A stretch of 44,150 bases of DNA, taken from positions 1 to 44,150 of the forward strand of contig NZ_LKDW01000033.1 in the NCBI RefSeq assembly GCF_001401805.1. The letters run 5' to 3'. Below, piece after piece: positions 37,627 through 44,150 of the stretch (within the stretch, counting starts at the first letter, position 1; each line of letters starts with the position of its first letter). The DNA comes from Pseudoalteromonas sp. P1-25. GTDB taxonomy: Bacteria > Pseudomonadota > Gammaproteobacteria > Enterobacterales > Alteromonadaceae. A model generated the notes under the pieces. That model did no database searches. It was not told the origin of the DNA and saw nothing but the letters and a program-made list of their open reading frames with translations. The translations under genes were made by a program, and so were the position numbers.

Positions 37627-38475
37627 ATGAAAGTTAAATTTTATGGCGTAAGGGGGTCAATGCCATCCCCAGGTGAACATACACGTGTATTTGGGGGCAA
37701 TACTTCATGTGTATACATTGAGCAAAAAAATGGTGATAGCCTTATTTTAGACTCTGGGACGGGTATCGTGCAGCTTGGTGAAATGCTTCTTAAGCACGCC
37801 TCCCCTATAGCTATACTATTAACACATAACCACTGGGATCATATTCAAGGGTTTCCATTTTTTAAGCCTATTTACCAAGCCGAACGCGATATAACCATTG
37901 TTGTAGGTGATGTTGAAGACGAGCAAAGTAAGCAGGCTGTTTTGATGCAAATGTCAGGCTCGTTTTTTCCTGTTAGTTACCAAGACTTACCTGCAAACAT
38001 TACCTTAAACACTCAATTCGCTACCCAAGAAAGCTTTACTATAAATAATTTTAACGTATTAACCGCACCGTTAAATCACCCTGGTGGAGGCACTGCGTAT
38101 TGTGTACATGCTGAGGGTAAAAAAATTGCTTATATAACCGATAACGAGTTATCCCCGCCTGGTGTTGTTAAAACCACCCTTGCCCAGTGGGCTGAGTTTA
38201 TTAAAGGTGCTGACTTGTTAATTCATGACGCCCAATTTACCACCGAAGAGCTTCCGCTCAAGCATGGCTGGGGGCATAGCACATTTAAGCAAGTAGCTGA
38301 ATTAGCTGTTGACGCTTGTATAAAAAACTTAGCAATTATAAGTCACGATCCAGCAAGAACCGATGACGAGCTGTTAGCAATAGAAACACAACTACAAGCA
38401 AATTATGGCGAGCAAATTAATATTGAATGTGCCAAAGAAGGCCGATCATTTGAGTTTACATCAAGTAAGGATTAA
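37627..38475 (+). CDS. MBL-fold metallohydrolase (COG1235/PhnP-like)
   Basis: 282 residues, no signal peptide. Metal ligands are intact: THNHWDHIQGF (HxHxDH near 74-79), NHPGGGTAYC, YITDNE, LIHDAQF, HGWGHST and the last His in ISHDPART. The N-terminus KFYGVRGSMPSPGEHTRVFGGNTSCV is typical of the subgroup found beside signalling genes; the family includes phosphodiesterases. It starts 3 bp after the giant gene stop and ends 5 bp before the probable start of the cyclase, so it is tightly coupled to both. Acting on a cyclic nucleotide or related phosphodiester is a guess from context. Confidence 0.85.
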   Translation: MKVKFYGVRGSMPSPGEHTRVFGGNTSCVYIEQKNGDSLILDSGTGIVQLGEMLLKHASPIAILLTHNHWDHIQGFPFFKPIYQAERDITIVVGDVEDEQSKQAVLMQMSGSFFPVSYQDLPANITLNTQFATQESFTINNFNVLTAPLNHPGGGTAYCVHAEGKKIAYITDNELSPPGVVKTTLAQWAEFIKGADLLIHDAQFTTEELPLKHGWGHSTFKQVAELAVDACIKNLAIISHDPARTDDELLAIETQLQANYGEQINIECAKEGRSFEFTSSKD

Positions 38476-38480
38476 CTGTT

Positions 38481-40703
38481 ATTTCTCGCCTTTATATCCC
38501 TAAAATTTACCGACACCTATTTGTAGGCTTAGTCATTACGCTGCTAATAGCGGCTGTGGAGCTGTTTTCTAGTGGTTCATTAGCCAAACTGCTCAATAGG
38601 GTCGAAGGTATTATTTACGACTCTAGGCTATTGCTTACTTTGCCTGATACACCTCGACAGCTTGACGAAACTGTTGTGATTATCGACATAGATGAAAAAA
38701 CGATGCTGGAACAAGGGCGCTTTCCTTGGAGCCGCTCAAAAATGGCTGATTTAGTAAATAAGCTCACTGAGGCAGGGGTAGTAGTTATCGCATTTGATAT
38801 CTTTTTTTCTGAGCCAGAAGTGAACCCTGTAAACCAAATTCAATCAAGAGCCCCTGATTTATTGAGTGCATATAAATTGGCGTTAAATGATATTAAACAC
38901 CAAGTAGACGCTGATGCCACCTTTGCTAAAGCACTTAATAGTAACGATACCGTATTAGGTTTTTTGTTAAACAACGACGCTTACAAACAACGTAACCCTT
39001 TACCCAGTTCGAGCGTTGTGTGGCCAAAGAGCGAGCAAAGCAACTCCCAGGTAACCCAATTTTTAGGCGCTACGGTTAATATACCTATGTTGCAAAGTAG
39101 CGCCACGGGTAACGGGTTTATAAATGCCCATAGTGAAAACGATGGATTTATACGTAAAGCGGCCTTGGTTAATCGAGTAGATGGTAAGCTCTACCCCTCT
39201 CTTGCGCTTGAGGCTGCGCGTTTATATACCTTAGCAGATAGTATTCAAACGCGTGCAAGCATCCAAGATGATTTGACTTTCTTTGAAGGCATTAAATTTC
39301 ATGAGCGTTGGATACAAACAGATGAGTACGGCCAAATTTTTATCCCGTATAAAGGCCGCGCTAAAAGCTTTAAGTATTACTCTGCCACAGACGTATTAAC
39401 TAAAAAAGTTACTGAGCAACAATTAGAGGGCAGCGTAGCGTTTATTGGGACTTCTGCAATTGGTTTAGCTGATTTAAGAGCCACACCTGTGGGTTTACAA
39501 TACCCAGGGGTAGAAGTACATGCTAATATTTTTGAAGGGCTACTGCACCCAGAGATTATACCTACTCAACCTACATGGGCTTTAGGTGCCACATTATTAT
39601 TAATTACCTTTGTGGGTTGTTGCTTATCGCTTTTAAGTTTTCGTAAAAGTGCGCGCTATATTGTAACACTTTCAGTGGGTATGGCTGGGCTTGTTATATT
39701 GCTTAATTTTTATTTGTGGTCAGTACAAAAAATTAGCCTGCCTCTATTTATGCCGCTATTACTTATTTCTATTTTAGCCGCTTACTTTGTTTTTATTGGC
39801 TCAATAGCAGAACTAAAGCACAGCCGAAAAATTAAATCGATGTTTAATCAATATGTCCCCCCTGATCATATTGAACAATTAATTCGCCAGCGAAAACAAC
39901 TTACTCAGCAAAGTATAAAACGAAATATGACCGTGTTATTTGCTGATATACGAAATTTTACTGCGCTATCAGAAGGGATGAGTCCAAACCAATTAAGTGA
40001 TTATTTAAATCAGTACTTATCGGCAACCACAAAAGTTATTTTTGATAATAACGGCACAATAGATAAGTACGTGGGTGATATGATTATGGCTTTTTGGAAT
40101 GCACCGCTTGAAGACAGTGAGCATGCAAGGCACAGTGTTGAAGCCGCCTTGGCAATGGTTGCAGGTCTTTCAAGCTTAAATAAAGCCTTTAGCGAGCAGC
40201 AACTTCCCGCTGTGAGTATTGGTGTGGGCATCAGCACTGGTGAGATGAATGTTGGCGATATGGGCTCAGTCTATAGAAAAGCCTATACCGTACTTGGAGA
40301 TGCAGTAAATTTAGGCTCAAGAGTAGAAAGCTTGACCAAATTTTACGGGGTAGCTATTCTGGTTACTGAAGAAACAATGCTTGCTTGTCCACATATTGCA
40401 TTTCGCTTAATTGATAAAGTACAAGTAGTAGGTAAAGTAAATGCAACTAAGCTGTATGAGCCTATAAACTTTGTAGCTGAGATAAGCGAAAGCCAGCTAT
40501 CTGAAATTAAAAAGTCGTTCACTGCTATGCAGCACTACAATAATAAAAATTGGCAACTCGCTCTGACACTATTTGAAGAGTTGAGTGAAACGGCCTTATT
40601 GAGTGATCATGTTTACCATATTTTTATTAACCGAATTAAAAATACCGATTTGCAAAATTTAGCACAGGATTGGAATGGCGCCTTTATCCACAAAACAAAG
40701 TAG
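38481..40703 (+). CDS. CHASE2-domain adenylate cyclase with probable ATT start
   Basis: About 740 residues if started at ATT 38481. Order: an N-terminal membrane helix (RHLFVGLVITLLIAAVELF), an extracytoplasmic CHASE2 domain (to about 360; VIIDIDEKTMLEQGRFPWSR...FDIFFSEPE...GVEVHANIFEGLL), three membrane helices (about 365-440) and a class III cyclase domain. Metal-binding Asp489 (FADIRNFT) and Asp533 (VGDMIMAFW), purine-selecting Lys529 and Asp607 (VLGDAVNL), and Asn610/Arg614 are intact, predicting cAMP synthesis. The only canonical start, GTG 38556, would cut the first helix and has no ribosome site, whereas AAGGA precedes ATT at 9 nt. The protein likely senses a periplasmic signal and makes cAMP in the cytoplasm. 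Confidence 0.87.
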   Translation: MSRLYIPKIYRHLFVGLVITLLIAAVELFSSGSLAKLLNRVEGIIYDSRLLLTLPDTPRQLDETVVIIDIDEKTMLEQGRFPWSRSKMADLVNKLTEAGVVVIAFDIFFSEPEVNPVNQIQSRAPDLLSAYKLALNDIKHQVDADATFAKALNSNDTVLGFLLNNDAYKQRNPLPSSSVVWPKSEQSNSQVTQFLGATVNIPMLQSSATGNGFINAHSENDGFIRKAALVNRVDGKLYPSLALEAARLYTLADSIQTRASIQDDLTFFEGIKFHERWIQTDEYGQIFIPYKGRAKSFKYYSATDVLTKKVTEQQLEGSVAFIGTSAIGLADLRATPVGLQYPGVEVHANIFEGLLHPEIIPTQPTWALGATLLLITFVGCCLSLLSFRKSARYIVTLSVGMAGLVILLNFYLWSVQKISLPLFMPLLLISILAAYFVFIGSIAELKHSRKIKSMFNQYVPPDHIEQLIRQRKQLTQQSIKRNMTVLFADIRNFTALSEGMSPNQLSDYLNQYLSATTKVIFDNNGTIDKYVGDMIMAFWNAPLEDSEHARHSVEAALAMVAGLSSLNKAFSEQQLPAVSIGVGISTGEMNVGDMGSVYRKAYTVLGDAVNLGSRVESLTKFYGVAILVTEETMLACPHIAFRLIDKVQVVGKVNATKLYEPINFVAEISESQLSEIKKSFTAMQHYNNKNWQLALTLFEELSETALLSDHVYHIFINRIKNTDLQNLAQDWNGAFIHKTK

Positions 40704-40710
40704 TAACAAC

Positions 40711-42336
40711 ATGTCTGAGTACATTAAAGATAGAACGAATCTTCATCACTTTATTGATATTAGCATTAGGCTAACAACTGAAAAGGATGCAAGTAAACTT
40801 CTTGAAGAAATTTTGCAAGTTGTTATGTCTATTTCTAATTCTGATGCAGGTACTATCTACTCTATTACAGACGATAAACAGCTTAAGTTTGAAACAGTCA
40901 TAAATAAATCTTTAGGCCTTTATCTAGGCGGAAGCTCAGGGGAGCCCGTTAACTTTCCTAATATAGATCTGTTTATAAACGGGAAAGAAAACGAAACGGC
41001 TATAGTCGCTCATGCTGTTAACTCTGGCGAAATTATTAATATTCCAGATGTATATGCGGCACTGCCCTTTGATATGAGCGCTGCGCGAAATATGGATGCG
41101 CGTACGGGGTATCGTACACAGTCTATGCTAACAATCCCGCTCAAAGATCATACTGATGATATTATTGGCGTGATTCAGCTGATCAATGTGAAAGATCAAC
41201 ATGACAATATCATCACCTATAGCGATGAGCTCGTCACACTTATACGATCATTCGCTTCTTTAGGTGCCATATCACTGACAAACTCAACCCTTATTAAAGG
41301 AATGGAAGAGCTATTTTCCAAATTTGTAGAAACCATTGCGATGGCTATCGACGAAAAGTCACCTCATACCGGCGGGCACTGTAAGCGAGTTCCTGCGCTT
41401 ACTTTAATGCTTGCTGACGCCGTCCATAATATTGACCGTGGCCCTTTGGCTGACTTTGTAATGAGTGATGCTGACAGACATGAACTAGATATAGCTGGCT
41501 GGCTCCATGATTGCGGTAAAATAGCTACCCCTGATCACATAATGGAAAAGTCGACTAAGCTTGAAACTATTTTTGATCGTATTGAACACATTGATGCTAA
41601 ATTTGAGGTCATTAAACGTGATTTAGAAATAAGTTATCAAAAGCAGATTATCTCTGCGATGAAGCTCAATAGACCCATAGAAGTGCTTCAGTTTGAGCGT
41701 CTACTCGATACTGAATTAAAACAGCTTTCTTTAGATCGAGCATTTTTACAAAGAGTCAATGTCGGTGGGGAGTTTTTATCCGATGAAGATGTTGCCAATA
41801 TAGACCGCATCGCATCACATTACCACTTAACGATTAACGGCAAAGAAACCCCTTTACTGAGCGAAAATGAAGTAGAAAATTTACAAATCCGCAGGGGGAC
41901 ACTAACCCTTGGCGAGCGTGACGTTATGAAACGCCATATGGATGTAACTAAAAATATTTTAGACACCCTGCCATTCCCTAAACATTTGAGTAATGTGTCT
42001 GAATATGCACTTGGGCATCATGAAAAGTTGGATGGTACAGGCTATCCGCAAGGATTAACAAAAGAACAAATGTCGGTACCTGCAAGGTTAATGGCTATTG
42101 CTGATATATTTGAAGCGCTTTCTGCCGTAGATAGACCTTACAAAAAAGCAAAGCCGGTGAGTGAATGTTTAACAATTTTAGGACGTATGGTTGAAGATAA
42201 TCACCTAGATCGGGACATTTTTGCCGTGTTTGTAGAATCTGAAGTATATAAAAATTATATTAAAGAGTATGCGATTGCCGAGCAATTAGACTTTGTTGAC
42301 CTAGCAAAGCTACCAGGGTATTCACCTATAAAATAA
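40711..42336 (+). CDS. GAF/HD-GYP cyclic-di-GMP phosphodiesterase
   Basis: 541 residues, cytoplasmic. An N-terminal GAF domain (about 8-190, ending MLTIPLKDHTDDIIGVIQLINVKD) is followed by an HD-GYP domain (about 205-525). Metal and catalytic motifs are intact: HTGGHCKRV, LHDCGK with H266/D267, and HHEKLDGTGYP at 436-446, so hydrolysis of c-di-GMP is expected. A helical insertion of about 100 residues (IEHIDAKFEVIKRDLEIS...) lies after the HD motif. The start is ATG 40711, 7 bp after the cyclase stop; the earlier ATG at 40675 lies within the cyclase gene. GAF may bind cAMP from the neighbour, an inference. It ends the six-gene run and is followed by a terminator. Confidence 0.92.
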   Translation: MSEYIKDRTNLHHFIDISIRLTTEKDASKLLEEILQVVMSISNSDAGTIYSITDDKQLKFETVINKSLGLYLGGSSGEPVNFPNIDLFINGKENETAIVAHAVNSGEIINIPDVYAALPFDMSAARNMDARTGYRTQSMLTIPLKDHTDDIIGVIQLINVKDQHDNIITYSDELVTLIRSFASLGAISLTNSTLIKGMEELFSKFVETIAMAIDEKSPHTGGHCKRVPALTLMLADAVHNIDRGPLADFVMSDADRHELDIAGWLHDCGKIATPDHIMEKSTKLETIFDRIEHIDAKFEVIKRDLEISYQKQIISAMKLNRPIEVLQFERLLDTELKQLSLDRAFLQRVNVGGEFLSDEDVANIDRIASHYHLTINGKETPLLSENEVENLQIRRGTLTLGERDVMKRHMDVTKNILDTLPFPKHLSNVSEYALGHHEKLDGTGYPQGLTKEQMSVPARLMAIADIFEALSAVDRPYKKAKPVSECLTILGRMVEDNHLDRDIFAVFVESEVYKNYIKEYAIAEQLDFVDLAKLPGYSPIK

Positions 42337-42363
42337 GTCAGTTCCACTTTCTCTAACTATAAA

Positions 42364-42387
42364 AAATGCCACCTTGCGGTGGCATTT
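42364..42387. terminator. GC-rich stem-loop, possibly bidirectional terminator
   Basis: AAATGCCACC, TTGC loop, GGTGGCATTT, with a run of A's before it on the plus strand (T's on the minus strand). It sits between convergent genes, 28 bp after the HD-GYP stop. The T-run favours termination of minus-strand transcription from the gabD side. Confidence 0.65.
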
Positions 42388-42398
42388 ACACACGGGTT

Positions 42399-42429
42399 AT
42401 TTCTACAAGTAGAAATTCTTTTTATTTTT
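42399..42429 (+). terminator. Intrinsic terminator of the six-gene run
   Basis: ATTTCTAC and GTAGAAAT form a short stem (42399-42416) followed by TCTTTTTATTTTT. Orientation and position fit the end of the HD-GYP transcript. The remaining space to 42618 holds only a weak AAACCA/TGGTTT hairpin (42583-42601). Confidence 0.6.
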
Positions 42430-42618
42430 GATTACTTTTAAACAAAAATTATGCCGTAAATGTAGCACTAAGGCCTATATCTAGCAATAAAAAGGTAGCC
42501 TGTAGTTATAAACCTGTACCAATGCGCAATATAGATCACTTAATTAAGCGAATAGCTATTAGTAACCTAAACCGTGCTGAATAAACCAATTTTTATGGTT
42601 TAAGTGTCTTAGCGTTTC

Positions 42619-44046
42619 TTAAACCTTGATACACACGTATTTTTCTTCAAGGTATTCATCAAGCCCTTGATGGCCGCCTTCTCGGCCTAATCCTGATTGC
42701 TTAACGCCTCCAAACGGTGCTACAGGGTTAGATATAACCCCTTCATTAACGCCAACCATACCAAACTCTAGCCCTTCGCTAATACGGTAGATTTGCTTGA
42801 TATTTTGGCTATAAAAATATGCTGCTAAGCCATAAGGAACGTCATTAGCAAGGGCTAGCACCTCACTTTCCTCATCAAAAGGAATAACCGTTAATACCGG
42901 GCCAAATACTTCTTCGTGGTATATATCCATTTCGGTCGTTACGTTAGTCACAATGAGCGGGTTTTGAAAGCTGCCGCCTAAGTCGCTGTTATCCCCAATT
43001 AGCTTTGCGCCTTTATCAAGTGCATCTTGCACAAGCTGCTGCACTTTCTCTTTGGCTTTTGGGTAAATTAGCGGACCAATATCTACCCCATCTTCAAACC
43101 CATTTGCCACATTTAACGCGGCTACTTTAGGGGTAATTTTATCAAGCACTTCATCTAAAATACTGCGCTGAATAAAAATGCGGTTTGCAGCTACACAAGC
43201 TTGGCCGCTGTTTCTAAACTTAGCCGCCATAAGGCCTTCAATTGCTTCGTCTATATCGGCATTATCAAAAATAATAAACGGTGCATTACCACCAAGCTCC
43301 ATAGATGTACGTTTAATTGTATCAGCACATTGCGAAAGCAGCTGTTTGCCCACCCCAGTAGAGCCGGTAAAAGTAAATTTACGCACCACTTCTGAGTCTG
43401 TCAGCATTTTGCCTACTGTTTTTGCATCTTGCGAAACCAACACATTGAAAGCGCCTTTAACAAACCCTGCCTGGTCGGCAAGATACGCCAATGCTAGTGC
43501 GCATAAGGGCGTGTATTCTGAAGGTTTTGACACAAAACTACAGCCTGCAGCGTATGCTGGCGCCACTTTACGCGTTACCATTGCAACCGGAAAATTCCAC
43601 GGCGTGATACCTGCTACAACGCCTACAGGTTGCTTAAAGCTCGTTAATCTATGTGTATCGTCGGTTGGGGGGATCACATCGCCGTAACTGCGTTTAGCTT
43701 CTTCTGCAAACCACTTTATAAACCCAGCGCCGTAATCTATTTCACCTAATGACTCTTTAAGCGGCTTACCTTGCTCTTTGGTCATCAGCTCTGCAAGGGT
43801 TTGCTTGTGTTTTATGACTAAATCATACCAGCGCATGAGCGTCTCACTTCGCTCAGTAGCATTGGTTGACTTTAATTTAATGAATGCGCCTTGTGCTGCC
43901 TTTATTGCACTATTAACGCCTTGCTCATCTATATCACTTACTTCAACAATACTCTTTTCGGTCGCGGGGTCATCAACGCTAAAACGCTGGCTTGTAGAAT
44001 AAAAATCACCGTCGATAAACGAATCAGAAAAAACCAAATCAGACAT
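42619..44046 (-). CDS. gabD: NAD(P)-dependent succinate-semialdehyde dehydrogenase (GabD type)
   Basis: 475-residue aldehyde dehydrogenase, cytoplasmic, expected to oxidise succinate semialdehyde to succinate in GABA breakdown. Seen: PWNFPVAMVTRKVAPAYAAG (cofactor/oxyanion Asn), FTGSTGVGKQL (Rossmann glycine motif), MELGGNAP with the general-base Glu, and GQACVAANR with the catalytic Cys. The second, redox-switch Cys of E. coli GabD is replaced by Ala. YHEEVFGPV and the C-terminal GLGREGGHQGLDEYLEEKYVCI match the GabD subfamily. AGGAGG lies close before the ATG. Immediately beyond it is a heptanucleotide repeat. Related semialdehyde dehydrogenases (for example glutarate) cannot be excluded. 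Confidence 0.9.
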   Translation of the reverse strand: MSDLVFSDSFIDGDFYSTSQRFSVDDPATEKSIVEVSDIDEQGVNSAIKAAQGAFIKLKSTNATERSETLMRWYDLVIKHKQTLAELMTKEQGKPLKESLGEIDYGAGFIKWFAEEAKRSYGDVIPPTDDTHRLTSFKQPVGVVAGITPWNFPVAMVTRKVAPAYAAGCSFVSKPSEYTPLCALALAYLADQAGFVKGAFNVLVSQDAKTVGKMLTDSEVVRKFTFTGSTGVGKQLLSQCADTIKRTSMELGGNAPFIIFDNADIDEAIEGLMAAKFRNSGQACVAANRIFIQRSILDEVLDKITPKVAALNVANGFEDGVDIGPLIYPKAKEKVQQLVQDALDKGAKLIGDNSDLGGSFQNPLIVTNVTTEMDIYHEEVFGPVLTVIPFDEESEVLALANDVPYGLAAYFYSQNIKQIYRISEGLEFGMVGVNEGVISNPVAPFGGVKQSGLGREGGHQGLDEYLEEKYVCIKV

Positions 44047-44062
44047 AGAACCTCCTAGTAAA

Positions 44063-44150
44063 AGCTATCAGCTATCAGCTATCAGCTATCAGCTATCAGC
44101 TATCAGCTATCAGCTATCAGCTATCAGCTATCAGCTATCAGCTATCAGCT
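44063..44150. repeat. AGCTATC heptanucleotide tandem repeat, at least 12.5 copies
   Basis: Perfect 7-bp repeats from 44063 to the window end, reading (GATAGCT)n in the gabD direction. They begin 16 nt before the gabD start codon and 6 nt before its AGGAGG site. The full length is unknown because the window ends within the array. Confidence 0.97.

Noticed and set aside
38556..40703. GTG 38556 as start of the CHASE2 cyclase
   Set aside because: It would remove most of the first membrane helix and has no ribosome site; the upstream in-frame sequence clearly belongs to the protein.

Overview
The window looks like a chromosomal segment of a marine gammaproteobacterium of the Alteromonadales, most likely Pseudoalteromonas or a close relative. 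This is an inference from the A+T-rich sequence, the Enterobacteria-like WecE, RmlA, RmlB, MscS and RfaH proteins, the YdiY-type outer-membrane protein and the REP-like GTAG hairpins. No rRNA is present to confirm it.

Region 1 (1-3942) is repeat-rich. It holds REP/iREP hairpin doublets, an 82-bp tandem array, an RfaH-type antiterminator gene (minus), a beta-CASP metallo-beta-lactamase nuclease (plus) and a decayed REP-associated tyrosine transposase (RAYT) sitting among REP copies.

Region 2 (3943-25188, all minus) is a Wzx/Wzy-dependent surface polysaccharide cluster. In transcription order it encodes a large SLBB outer-membrane exporter, Wzz, RmlB, RmlA, an ATP-grasp ligase, a hexapeptide acetyltransferase, WecE, the Wzx flippase, a GT4-like transferase, an asparagine-synthase-like protein, another GT4, an EpsG-type Wzy, two more GT4s, a WbpV-like reductase, an initiating sugar-phosphate transferase and a WbpM-type dehydratase. 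Most genes overlap or nearly touch. RmlA, RmlB and WecE predict dTDP-Fuc4N, and the WbpM/WbpV/initiator trio predicts a QuiNAc- or FucNAc-type first sugar. The ATP-grasp and asparagine-synthase-like proteins suggest an amide or aminoacyl decoration. RfaH at the far end is the likely processivity factor.

Region 3 (25256-27299) holds a YdiY/DUF481 outer-membrane protein with a strong terminator, an MscS channel and a lone tRNA-His with a good promoter.

Region 4 (27534-42336, plus) is a six-gene run: a TPR plus beta-barrel outer-membrane protein, a periplasmic FecR-domain protein, a 2503-residue repeat lipoprotein, an MBL hydrolase, a CHASE2 adenylate cyclase that appears to start at ATT, and a GAF/HD-GYP c-di-GMP phosphodiesterase. 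It reads as a surface-adhesin system coupled to two second messengers, and it is the best candidate for an undescribed system here.

Region 5 (42337-44150) holds terminators, a GabD-type aldehyde dehydrogenase (minus) and a heptanucleotide tandem repeat directly upstream of its ribosome binding site, running off the window end.
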